In this document: piece after piece, positions 29,270 to 38,100 of the stretch
How the letters are laid out: each line of letters opens with the position of its first letter
How positions within the stretch are numbered: position 1 is the first letter of the stretch
Assembly (NCBI GenBank): GCA_964406375.1
Contig: CAYORM010000011.1
Span: 1-64,000, forward strand
DNA length: 64,000 nt
DNA from: CAYORM01 sp964406375
Lineage (GTDB): Bacteria; Pseudomonadota; Alphaproteobacteria; DSM-16000; Inquilinaceae
Direction of reading: 5' to 3'
Translations under genes and position numbers: made by a program
The notes under the pieces: model-generated
Databases searched by the model: none
The model's input: the letters and a program-made list of their open reading frames with translations, nothing else
What the model was told of the DNA's origin: nothing

Positions 29270-29689
29270 ATGACCGACGACAACCCGCCCTCGCCGGGTG
29301 GAGCTGGCGAGGCCCGCCACGCCGCAGCGCTGCGGCGGCTCGATCGGGTCGCCCGGCTGATGGATACGGCGCTGCGTGTGCCCGGCACCTCGATCCGCTT
29401 CGGTGCCGATGCGCTGGTCGGGCTCGTCCCCGGCATCGGCGATCTGGCCGGCACGGCCGTATCGGCCTGGCTGGTCTGGGAGGCCTGGCGGCTTGGCGCT
29501 TCCGGCGGTGTGATCGCCCGCATGCTGGTCAATGTCGGGATCGACGCGCTGGTTGGCGCCGTTCCGGTGGCTGGCGACCTGTTCGATGTCGCCTGGAGGG
29601 CGAATCACCGCAACATGCGCCTGCTGCGCGAGCATCTGGCGCGGCGCGGTGCCCTAGACACCGATCCGGAGCGCCGGACGATCGGATGA
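29270..29689 (+). CDS. DUF4112 family membrane protein
   Basis: The 139-residue protein has the DUF4112 pattern: [22 protein letters not shown] (in pieces), [17 protein letters not shown] and a second copy-like segment [21 protein letters not shown], with two hydrophobic helices between them. Function is unknown; it is probably an inner-membrane protein. The repeated GAVP/GLVP-GDL motif pair suggests internal duplication. It is divergent from frmA and followed by another small membrane protein gene. Confidence 0.9.
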   Translation: MTDDNPPSPGGAGEARHAAALRRLDRVARLMDTALRVPGTSIRFGADALVGLVPGIGDLAGTAVSAWLVWEAWRLGASGGVIARMLVNVGIDALVGAVPVAGDLFDVAWRANHRNMRLLREHLARRGALDTDPERRTIG

Positions 29690-29714
29690 GCTCCGGAGAC
29701 GGGAGGAGGTGCGC

Positions 29715-30026
29715 ATGCGTCGTGTCGTCTGGATCCTGGCCTGGATCGGCGTCGCACTGTGGTCGGCGGCGAGCCTCGGCGCCTATGCCCTCGTCGATTT
29801 GTTCGGCGACATCGCCTATCGCCACGCCGATGTGGTCTCGACGGATCCGGAGACGGTCGTGTGGGTCGCCTGGGCGGTCGATCTGGTGCGCGATCTCGGG
29901 CTCGGGGCCCTGGTCGTCCTCTGGGTGGTCGTCGCGCTCTTGATCCTCGGCGTCGCCTGGATCATCACCCGGTTCATCGGCGAGGCCGCGGACCGCCGCC
30001 CCGACCACCCGCCCCCCGCAAGATGA
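29715..30026 (+). CDS. Small two-helix membrane protein of unknown function
   Basis: This 103-residue protein has two hydrophobic segments, near residues 5-28 and 62-86, joined by an acidic loop (DIAYRHADVVSTDPETV). I do not recognise a family. The ATG at 29715 is chosen because GGAGGAG lies directly upstream; a GTG six bases earlier overlaps that site. It lies between the DUF4112 gene and an SDR gene on the same strand and is probably cotranscribed. Confidence 0.7.
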   Translation: MRRVVWILAWIGVALWSAASLGAYALVDLFGDIAYRHADVVSTDPETVVWVAWAVDLVRDLGLGALVVLWVVVALLILGVAWIITRFIGEAADRRPDHPPPAR

Positions 30027-30039
30027 TGAGGCCGAGGCC

Positions 30040-30891
30040 ATGACCGACCATCCCGCGATCGCCCCCGGACGTGCCGCCGTGATCACCGGTGCGGCGAGCG
30101 GCATCGGCCTCGCCGCCGCCCGACGCCTCGCCGAGCGCGGCATGAAGCTCTGCCTCGCTGACATCGACGCCAACGGGCTGGAAGCGGCCCGGACGGCGCT
30201 GGCCGATTGCGCGCGCGATGCGAAGGACGTGGTGACGATGCGCTGCGATGTGGCGCGCCGCGAGGAGGTGGAGGCGCTGCGGCAGCGGGCGGAGGAGGCC
30301 TTCGGCACGGTGGCCGTCCTGATGAACAATGCCGGCCGCGAAGGCGGCGGTGAACTCTTCGCCGATCCCGGCCGTTGGCGCGCCATCCTCGACACCAATC
30401 TGTGGGGTGTGATCAACGGCATCCAGGTCTTCGCGCCATGGATGGCTGAGCAGGCCGGGCCCGGCGCGATCATCAGCACCGGCTCCAAGCAGGGGATCAC
30501 CTGCCCGCCGGGCGACACCGCCTACAATGTGTCGAAGGCAGGGGTGAAGGTGGTGACCGAGGCGCTGGCGCATGACCTCCGCAACCGACCCGGCTGCCGG
30601 GTCACCGCCCATCTGCTGATCCCCGGCTTCACCTTCACCGGTTTCACCCGCGCCCGCGGCGTCACCGAGAAGCCGGCCGGCGCGTGGACGGCCGAGCAGG
30701 TCGTCGACTTCATGCTGCCGGCGCTGGCCCGGGGTGATTTCTACATCCTCTGCCCCGACAACGACGTCGACCGCGCGACCGATGCCAAGCGCATCCGCTG
30801 GGCCGCCGACGACATCGTCGAGAACCGGCCGGCGCTGTCGCGCTGGCACCCCGATTACGGCGAGGCCTTCGCCGCCTATCTGCGCGGCTGA
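30040..30891 (+). CDS. Short-chain dehydrogenase/reductase (SDR)
   Basis: The 283-residue protein is a classical SDR with the cofactor motif TGAASGIGLAAARRLA (about residue 16), the structural NNAG, catalytic serine in IISTGSKQG and the YNVSK tyrosine-lysine pair. The ADIDAN after strand 2 suggests NAD rather than NADP. The C-terminal half is longer than average. The substrate is unknown. It starts 13 bases after the small membrane protein gene. Confidence 0.9.
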   Translation: MTDHPAIAPGRAAVITGAASGIGLAAARRLAERGMKLCLADIDANGLEAARTALADCARDAKDVVTMRCDVARREEVEALRQRAEEAFGTVAVLMNNAGREGGGELFADPGRWRAILDTNLWGVINGIQVFAPWMAEQAGPGAIISTGSKQGITCPPGDTAYNVSKAGVKVVTEALAHDLRNRPGCRVTAHLLIPGFTFTGFTRARGVTEKPAGAWTAEQVVDFMLPALARGDFYILCPDNDVDRATDAKRIRWAADDIVENRPALSRWHPDYGEAFAAYLRG

Positions 30892-30895
30892 GGGT

Positions 30896-32062
30896 CTACG
30901 GCGACGGCTCCGCCGGGCTGATCCGCAGCAGCGCGCCGTCCTCCTCATCGGTCAGCAGATAGATCGCACCGTCCGGCCCCTCCTCCACTGCGCGGATGCG
31001 CAGCCCGAGCGGCTCGAGCAGCCGCTCCTCATGGAGGATCGCCGTCCCGTCATGTTCGAGCCGGATGAGCGCCTTCGCGACCAAGCCGCCGACGAACAGA
31101 TCGCCCCGCCACTCCGGGAAGGCGTCGCCCTGATAGAACATCATCCCCGAGGCGGCGATCACCGGCGTCCATTGGTGGATCGGGTCGATCATGCCGGGCG
31201 CGGTCGCCTCGCCCGACCCCACCGGGGTGCCGTCATAGTTCACGCCGTAGGATATGAGCGGCCAGCCGAAATTGCCGCCGGGCTCCGGCAGGTTGATCTC
31301 ATCACCGCCGCGCGGGCCATGCTCGGCGATCCACAGCCGCCCGGTCGCGGGGTCGATCGCCGCCGCCTGAACGTTGCGGTGGCCGAGGGACCAGATCTCC
31401 GGCAGGGCGTCCGCACGGCCGGCGAAGGGGTTGTCGGTGGGGATCGACCCGTCGGCCTCCAGACGCACGATCTTGCCGAGATGGCTGTCGAGCGCCTGCG
31501 CCTGGCCCCTTACCGACGCCGCGTAGCGCTCGCCGAGCGTGACGAAGAGATGACCCTCGCCATCGAAGACGAGCCGTGAGCCGAAATGATGGCTGTTGGC
31601 CACAAGCGGCCGCTGCGAGAAGATCACCTCGACAGCCGCGAGCGTGGCGCGCGCAGCATCGAGGGTACCCCGTGCGACGGCGGTGGAATTGCCGCCCTCG
31701 CCCGGCCGGGTGAAGCTGACATAGACAAGGCGGTTTTCGGCGTAGTCGGGATGCAGCGCGACGTCGAGAAGTCCGCCCTGGCCGCCGGCCTCGATCGCCG
31801 GCAGCCCCTCGACCGGTGCCGAGACGGTGCCATCGGCAGTGACGATCCGCAGGCGGCCCGGCCGCTCGGTGACCAGCATGCCGCCGTCGGGCAGCATCGC
31901 GAGGCCCCAGGGATGGACGAGGCCGTCGGCGACGGTCTCGACCCGGATCGTCGGCCCTTCGGTCTCAAGAGCCGTATCCAGCGCCGGGGCCAATGTGGCG
32001 AGGCCGGTGAAGGGCACCGCCATCGCCAGCGCTGCACCCCGCCATCGAAGCCTGTCGGTCAT
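30896..32062 (-). CDS. PQQ-dependent sugar dehydrogenase-type beta-propeller protein (GSDH family)
   Basis: The 388-residue exported protein has a signal peptide (about 1-28) and the six-bladed propeller of soluble glucose/sorbosone dehydrogenases: HPWGLAMLPDGGMLVTERPG, GLLDVALHPDYAENRLVY, GHRNVQAAAIDP and the EHGPRGGDEIN active-site region. Such proteins oxidise aldoses in the periplasm with PQQ. No PQQ synthesis gene is in the window. It is convergent with the SDR gene (gap 4 bases). Confidence 0.9.
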   Translation of the reverse strand: MTDRLRWRGAALAMAVPFTGLATLAPALDTALETEGPTIRVETVADGLVHPWGLAMLPDGGMLVTERPGRLRIVTADGTVSAPVEGLPAIEAGGQGGLLDVALHPDYAENRLVYVSFTRPGEGGNSTAVARGTLDAARATLAAVEVIFSQRPLVANSHHFGSRLVFDGEGHLFVTLGERYAASVRGQAQALDSHLGKIVRLEADGSIPTDNPFAGRADALPEIWSLGHRNVQAAAIDPATGRLWIAEHGPRGGDEINLPEPGGNFGWPLISYGVNYDGTPVGSGEATAPGMIDPIHQWTPVIAASGMMFYQGDAFPEWRGDLFVGGLVAKALIRLEHDGTAILHEERLLEPLGLRIRAVEEGPDGAIYLLTDEEDGALLRISPAEPSP

Positions 32063-32133
32063 CGGCGCGTTCCTTTCCGTGATGCCACCCGTGGCGTCGC
32101 GAGGTCTGGGCGGACAAGCACCGTGCCGCCCCG

Positions 32134-32178
32134 GCGTTCCGGATCGGAGCGGTCCGGATCGCAGCGTTCCGGGCGAAA
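32134..32178. repeat. Three tandem 15-bp imperfect repeats
   Basis: Units at 32134-32148, 32149-32163 and 32164-32178 share GCG(T/G)TCCGG; the first two also share ATCG at the same place. The array lies between the divergent sugar dehydrogenase and ribokinase genes. It could be a set of regulator sites or a chance small tandem repeat. Confidence 0.5.
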
Positions 32179-32244
32179 TCGTTCAACCCTCGCATCCGCC
32201 GCGTCCTGCGGCATGATCGGTCAGCAGGAAGGAAGGCGGCCGGC

Positions 32245-33150
32245 ATGAGCATCCTGGTCATCGGCAACTGCACGGTGGATGTCGCCTTCGCCGTGCCGCG
32301 CTTCCCGCGGGCGGGCGAGACGCTGCTCGCCCGCGAGCGGCGGGTCGATCTCGGCGGCAAGGGCGCAAACCAGGCGGTCGCCGCCCATCGCTTCGGCGCC
32401 GAAACGAGGCTCGCCGCGCCCGTGGGCCGCGACGCCGAGGGCGATTGGGCAGTGGCGCGGCTTGCGGCCGAAGGGCTCGACGGTGCGGGGCTGACACGGG
32501 TGGCGGCAGCGACCGACCTGTCGGTCCTCCATGTCACGCCGGACGGGGAGAATGCGATTGTCAGCAGCCACGATGCCGCCGCCGCCGTTACCCCGGCCTG
32601 GGCGGCCGCTGCGGTCGAGATGGTCGGCCGGTCCTCGACGCTCCTTCTCCAGGGCAATCTCGCGGAGCCGGTGACCCGCGCGGCGCTCGACGCGGCCCGG
32701 CGCCGCGGCCTTCGCCGGATCGTCAACCCCGCGCCGATCGAATACGACTGGGCGGCGCTCCTGCCGTTGGCCGACATCGTGATCGTCAATGCGGTCGAGG
32801 CCGCGACGCTCGGCGGCGGGACGGAGCCCGTCGAGGCGGCGCGGGCGCTGCTCGACAAGGGCGCGCCGTCTGTCGTCGTCACGCTCGGTGCGCGCGGCGC
32901 CGTCGCCATTGGCCGGATCGGCGCCCGCACGGTCGACGCGCCCAAGGTTGAGGCCATCGATGCCGTCGGGGCCGGCGACACCTTCTGCGGCGCCTTCGCC
33001 GCCGCACTCGACCAGGGCCTCGGCACGGAAGCGGCGTTGCGAATCGCGGTCGAGGGTGCGGCGCTGACGGTCACCCGTCGCGGTACCCAAACCTCCTTTC
33101 CGACCAGGGCGGAGGCGGCGGCGATCCTCGCCCGCCACCGCGCCGCCTGA
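32245..33150 (+). CDS. rbsK: Ribokinase (PfkB family)
   Basis: It phosphorylates ribose or a related sugar in the cytoplasm. The 301-residue protein has the PfkB signature 1 region DLGGKGANQAVAAHRFG (about residue 35), the ribokinase-like NPAPIEYDW strand, and signature 2 DAVGAGDTFCGAFAAAL with the catalytic aspartate. AAGGAAGG lies upstream of the ATG. No ribose transporter is adjacent; the PQQ-type sugar dehydrogenase is divergent from it. Confidence 0.9.
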   Translation: MSILVIGNCTVDVAFAVPRFPRAGETLLARERRVDLGGKGANQAVAAHRFGAETRLAAPVGRDAEGDWAVARLAAEGLDGAGLTRVAAATDLSVLHVTPDGENAIVSSHDAAAAVTPAWAAAAVEMVGRSSTLLLQGNLAEPVTRAALDAARRRGLRRIVNPAPIEYDWAALLPLADIVIVNAVEAATLGGGTEPVEAARALLDKGAPSVVVTLGARGAVAIGRIGARTVDAPKVEAIDAVGAGDTFCGAFAAALDQGLGTEAALRIAVEGAALTVTRRGTQTSFPTRAEAAAILARHRAA

Positions 33151-33176
33151 TCGCCGGGCGGGAGCAGCCCTGCCGG

Positions 33177-33941
33177 TCAGACGAGGCCGAAGGCCCGCCC
33201 GGTGAACAAGGCGCCGCCGGCGACCACAAGCGCCTCGACCAGCGCGGTATGGACCCGCACCGAGGTATGGCGCAGGAGCCAGTATCCGGCATAGGTGCCG
33301 GGGACCGTCGTCAGCCCGAGGATCAGCCCGATCGCCGTGTAATGCCAGTCGAGCACCGAGGACGAGGCGAAGACGACGCCCTTGATGACGTTCATCGTGA
33401 AACCGATCGTTGCGAACATCGCGGCGAGACGCTCGCCGACCACCCCGGCGCCGACGAGGAAGGGCACGAGGAGCATGCCCGCCCCGACCGTCCCGCCGGA
33501 GAGCACGCCAAATACCGCGCCGATCACCGGGAAGGTCCGCGCTCCCGGCCGGATCTGCCGCTTCTCGAGGGTGCGGCGCAGCAGCACGCTTCCCATCAGG
33601 AAGATGCCGAGCACGCCGGCGATCACCCGGACCGGCATCACCGTGTAGATGATGGCGCCGAAGGTGATGCCCGGCAGCGCCGTGATCATGATCGACCGGT
33701 AGACCCGCCAGTCGATCGAGCGCCGGAAGACCCAGAGCCGCGAGCTGGCACTGATCAGTAGCGCCACCGTCATCACCGGAACGATGCCGGCAAGCCCGAC
33801 GACCGGCGCGATGACGATCGACAGCAGGATACCGCCGGCGAAGCCGCAGAGCGTGTGAAGTGCCGCAGTCGCAATGCCGGCGCCGGCGATCCACGCGAGT
33901 TCGCCCATGCCGAGCTGCGGCAGCAAATCAGGCCAGATCAT
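33177..33941 (-). CDS. Sulfite exporter TauE/SafE family membrane protein
   Basis: The 254-residue protein has about eight hydrophobic segments and the family features LCGFAGGILLSIVIAPVVGL and GVLSGGTVGAGMLLVPFLVG. The family moves sulfite, sulfoacetate or other organic anions. Transport target is unknown. I chose the ATG at 33941, where the membrane domain begins. The reading frame stays open for 93 more codons upstream, which include the tail of a lost SDR gene (separate entry), so a fused product cannot be excluded. Confidence 0.85.
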   Translation of the reverse strand: MIWPDLLPQLGMGELAWIAGAGIATAALHTLCGFAGGILLSIVIAPVVGLAGIVPVMTVALLISASSRLWVFRRSIDWRVYRSIMITALPGITFGAIIYTVMPVRVIAGVLGIFLMGSVLLRRTLEKRQIRPGARTFPVIGAVFGVLSGGTVGAGMLLVPFLVGAGVVGERLAAMFATIGFTMNVIKGVVFASSSVLDWHYTAIGLILGLTTVPGTYAGYWLLRHTSVRVHTALVEALVVAGGALFTGRAFGLV

Positions 33942-33989
33942 CCATCCGTCACCTTCCGGCTCCTTGGGCACCGCCCCCCGCCAGGCGAC

Positions 33990-34085
33990 ACCTCCCCCAT
34001 CGGCGTCGATGGCGGCGCCGGTGATCTTGCGCGACTCGTCGGATGCGAGGAACAGCGCCGCCGGCGCCGTGTTCTCCCACCCGCC
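33990..34085 (-). pseudogene. Remnant C-terminus of an SDR oxidoreductase gene
   Basis: On the minus strand these 32 codons read with the typical end of an SDR: AALFLASDESRKITGAAI followed by DADGG. Nothing upstream of them in any frame resembles the rest of an SDR. The fragment is in frame with, and just before, the TauE/SafE gene, so a deletion has probably joined the two. It is likely non-functional. Confidence 0.65.
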
Positions 34086-34384
34086 AATTGAGAATGGGAG
34101 CGCCCGGCGCGTGCCCGCCGCACCGCCGCACGCCCGGGATCGAACCCGGACACTCGAAGCGGCGGCTTCAGCGCTCCGAGCAGATGGTGACACAGATGAC
34201 GGCATCGATGCGAATGCCATCGCGCCAAAGGAGCGCTCGGATCACCCGTCACCCGCTGACCTCGGCGATCGCGGGCTGACACGCTGACATGCGCTCATCC
34301 GAAGCCGTCCGTGGGCTCGTGATCCGCTCGCATGCGGCGCCAAGCGCGCCTATCCTGCCCGCTCCGGCCGCAACGGAGGGAAGG
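34086..34384. other. Non-coding stretch between SDR remnant and VOC gene
   Basis: I see no convincing gene here. One segment (34133-34149) looks like a tRNA T-arm on the minus strand but does not form a complete tRNA. The region probably includes the VOC gene promoter and debris from the SDR deletion. Confidence 0.5.
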
Positions 34385-34777
34385 ATGATCGACCATGTCG
34401 GCCTGCGGGTGAGCGACCTCGCCGCCGCCACCGCCTTCTACACACGCACCCTCGCGCCGCTGGGCATCACCCCGGTCATGGAGGTGACGGCGGAGCAGAC
34501 GGGCGGTGCCGCGCATATCGGCTTCGGCGCTGCGGGCAAACCTTTCTTCTGGATCAGCAGCGGCGGGGCCGGCGGGACGAATGCCGCCGTCCATGTGGCC
34601 TTCGCCGCCGCCTCGCGCGCCGCGGTCGACGCCTTCTATGCCGCGGGAATCGAAGCTGGCGCCCGCGACAATGGCGCCCCGGGGCCGCGTCCGCACTATC
34701 ACGCGGGGTATTACGGCGCCTTCCTGCTCGACGCCGACGGCAACAACATCGAGGCGGTCTGCCACCGGCCCGAATAG
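34385..34777 (+). CDS. VOC (glyoxalase/dioxygenase) superfamily protein
   Basis: This 130-residue protein starts with MIDHVGLRVSDLAAATAFY, the vicinal-oxygen-chelate strand with a metal histidine, and ends with GAFLLDADGNNIEAVCH, giving the glutamate ligand. AFYTRTLAPLGITPVME is typical. These enzymes act on dicarbonyl adducts, catechols or antibiotics; which one cannot be told. GGAGGGAAGG precedes the ATG. Confidence 0.88.
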   Translation: MIDHVGLRVSDLAAATAFYTRTLAPLGITPVMEVTAEQTGGAAHIGFGAAGKPFFWISSGGAGGTNAAVHVAFAAASRAAVDAFYAAGIEAGARDNGAPGPRPHYHAGYYGAFLLDADGNNIEAVCHRPE

Positions 34778-34791
34778 CCGCCGGGCGCCGA

Positions 34792-35187
34792 TCAAGAGGG
34801 CCGGAGCAGACCCGCCATGGCGGCGACGATCGCGCGGGGCGCGGCGGGCTTGGGCAGGATCTTACAACCACGCCAGGGGGCAAGGCGCGGATCGGTGGCG
34901 ACCTGGCCGGTATAGAACAGGAAGGGCACCGCCCGCGCCGCGAGATGCTGCGCGATCGGTGCCGCTGTCTCGGCGCCCAGGCCAAAATCCAGGATCGCGG
35001 CGTCCAGCGCCGCCGCATCGGCCAGCGGCAGGGCCTCGGCCACGCTACGGCACGGCCCGACGACCGCGGCGCCGGCGTCGCGGAGCACGAATTCGAGCTC
35101 CATCTGGATGAGCATGTCGTCCTCGACGAGGAGGATGCGCGCCCCCTCGAGCGGACGGGGCCGTTCAGGCCGGCTAGGCGGAGCCAT
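34792..35187 (-). CDS. Single-domain response regulator, FAT GUY-like
   Basis: This 131-residue receiver domain has the acidic pair in LLVEDDML, phospho-acceptor Asp67 in AAILDFGLG, and the conserved lysine in ILPKPAA. Beta strand 4 reads VPFLFYTGQ, close to the PFxFATGY motif of alphaproteobacterial single-domain regulators that work with HWE/HisKA2 kinases, often in the general stress response. It has no output domain. The start at 35187 overlaps the end of the hybrid kinase gene by 14 bases, so that kinase is the likely partner. Confidence 0.88.
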   Translation of the reverse strand: MAPPSRPERPRPLEGARILLVEDDMLIQMELEFVLRDAGAAVVGPCRSVAEALPLADAAALDAAILDFGLGAETAAPIAQHLAARAVPFLFYTGQVATDPRLAPWRGCKILPKPAAPRAIVAAMAGLLRPS

Positions 35188-38100
35188 CGCCAGCGTCCTG
35201 TCGGAGGGGGATCTCGAAGGTGCAGACAAGGCCCGTCGGGCGGAAAGCGCGGGTAACCCGTGCCTCCGGGATGCCGCGCTCGATCAGGATCGTACCGAAA
35301 CCTGCGGCGGCGCCTTCCACCGGCGGCGGCCCGCCCGTCTCGGCCCAGGTGATGTGGAGGATCTGCGGGTCGGCGTCGCGCGTGCCGGGGAGAACCGTCC
35401 ATTCCAGGGCGACCTGCCCGCCGGGCACGGAGAGGGAGCCGTATTTCGCGGCATTGGTCGCGAGCTCGTGCAGCACGAGGCCGACGGGGGTCGCGAGAGT
35501 GGCGGCCAGCACGACCGGCCCGCCGTTCAGGCGCAACCTTTCGCGGTTCTCGGAGATGTGCGGGGCGAGCTGGTTCTCGGCGAGGGCGCGGAAATCGGCA
35601 CCCTTCCAGTCCGATTGCACGAGCAGGCCATGCGCGCTCGCCAGCGCCGCCAGCCGCCCACTGAAACGCTCGACGAACTCCTCGCCCGAGGGCGCCGAGC
35701 GCAGCGTTTGCTGGGCGATCGACTGGACGACGGCAAGGGTGTTCTTGACCCGATGCGTCAGCTCGCCGAGCAGGAGTTGCTGACGTCGCTCCCATTCATT
35801 CTTGTCGGTGACGTCGCGGGTGCTCTCGAGCACGAGGCGCCGGCCGTCGATGTACTCCATCTCGATGCGGCTCTCGACCACGAGACTTCGGCCAGATTTG
35901 GTGGTCTGCCGAAGTTCGCCCGTCCAGCTCCCATGCGTCTCGAGCGCCGCGCAGAGCGCCTCGAAGCTTGAGCCGGGCACCTCGGTCTTGAGCAACTGCT
36001 CCTTGCGCCGGCCCAGCGCCTCGGTTCGGGTGTAGCCGTAGAGCTCCTCGCTGCCACGGTTCCATTCGACGATGCCGCCGTCGAAATCCCAGACGAAGAT
36101 CGGTGCCCGGGACAGCTCGACCAGCGCCTTCTGCTGCTGGAGCTGCTGCTGGCTCGCCCGCAGCGCCTCCTCGACCTGCCGCCGCTCGGTGACGTCGACG
36201 AAGGTGACGACCACCCCGTCGATCTTGTCGTCCAGCGTGCGATAGGGGCGCAGCCGGACCTCGTACCAGCGGCCGCCGTTGCGGCTGCGGATCTCGCGCC
36301 GGATCGGAGCGAGCGTCGCCAGCACCCCGCGCGCATCCGCGACCAGCCCGTCATAATCGAGCCTGTGGGCGAAATCGGTGATCGGCCGCCCCTCATCGCT
36401 CGGCGTCACCGAGAACAGCTCACGCAGCCGGTCGGTGAAGCGCTTGATCCGCAGCGCGGAGTCGAGGAACAGCGTGCCGACATCCGTCGCCGCCATCAGG
36501 TTCTGCAGGTCGCTATGCGCCCGCGACACCGCTTCGAGTTTCAGCTTGAGCTCGCCATTGACGGTCTGCAGCTCCTCATTGATCGACTGCAGCTCCTCTT
36601 TGCTGGTCTCCAGCTCCTCGGAGGTCGAGCGGTACTCCTCGTTGATCGATTGCAGTTCTTCATTGGCGGCCCGCAGCTCCTCATTCGCCGCCTCCGATTC
36701 CTCCCGCACCGTGCGGAGCCGGGCCTGGGTCAGCGCCAGCTCCTCGGTCAGCCGGCGGACGGCTTCGGCGCCGCTCTCGCGGGGACCGGTCCCCGGGCTG
36801 TCCTCTTCGACCGCCGCCCCTTCGAGGAAGGTGACAAGCGCCGCCGGCCGGTCGCGCCCGGACCGATCGGGGATCGGCTGGACGTGGAGCAGCACGCGAT
36901 GGACCCCGCCATCGAAGCGGACGGGGATCGGCAGACTCAGCGTCGGCAGATGCTGGTCGAAGGCGCGGTGAAGCGCCGAGCGCAGCTCGAAACGCAGCTC
37001 GGACCGCACAAGGGCGATGAGATCGCTGTTGAGCGGCCCGCCGGAGGGCTCGATGAAGCGTCCGGCGTGCTCGGAAAGGTGAAGGACCCGGTGGGCTTCG
37101 TCGACGAGGATGCTGGGCGGGGCGCCCGTGTCGATGGCACGGCGATGCGTCGCCGCCTCGTCGACGGCGCTGCCCGGACCCGGCTGCGGTCCTTGTGGCG
37201 GCGCCGGCTCCTGACGGATGCCCATGAGCCGCGGCGAAAGGCGCGGCCTTTCACCCTGATGAGGCACCGAACGATAGATCCGGGCAGGGCGGTCGACGGG
37301 GGTGAACAGACCCGGCGGGTTCTCCGCCGTCTCGGAGGTGCCGAGCATCAGCACGCCACCCGGGTTGAGCGCGTAGTGGAAGGTGCCGAGCACCTGCTCC
37401 TGCAGCCCGCGATCGAAATAGATGAGAAGGTTGCGGCATGAGATGAGATCGAGCCTCGTGAAAGGCGGATCCTTCAGCAGGTCATGCCGGGTGAACAGGA
37501 CGAGGTCGCGCACCTCCTGGCATACCCGAAAGCCGTTCGCCTCGCGTCGGAAGAAGCGCTGCAGCCGCTCCTCCCCGACATCCGCCTCGATCGCCGGCGG
37601 GAAGATGCCGTCGCGTGCGATGGCGAGCGCGCGGGCGTCCAGGTCCGATGCCAAGATCTGGATGTGCGGCCGCGCACCGTGGCGTACGGCCTCCTCGATC
37701 AGGAGGATCGCGATCGAATAGGCCTCCTCGCCGGTGGCGCAACCCGGCACCCAGATGCGGATGGACGCGCCGGGCGCGCGGTGTCGGAAGAGCTGCGGCA
37801 GGACCTGCGCCTTCAGCGTTTCGAAGGCGTCGCGATCCCGGAAGAAGGCGGTGACCGAGATCAGCAGATCGCCGAGCAGCGCCTGCGTTTCCTCGGCGCG
37901 CTCGCGCAGGACGGCGAGATATGCGTTCAGGGTCTCGCTCCGCGTCACCTGCATGCGGCGGGCGATCCGCCGCAGCACCGTCGACCGCTTGTAACGCGAG
38001 AAATCGTGGCCCGTATCGGCCCGGAGATGGGCAAGCACCTGGCGGACCAGTTCCTCGTCGGCACCCGCCCCGGCGGGATGTAGGCCACGTCCCCTGCCCC

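Noticed and set aside
34133..34149. tRNA T-arm-like sequence (TTCGATC between C/G arms) on the minus strand near the SDR remnant
   Set aside because: The loop closes with six bases, not seven, and no matching acceptor strand, D-arm or anticodon arm is found within 100 bases; not a tRNA and weak as an attachment site.
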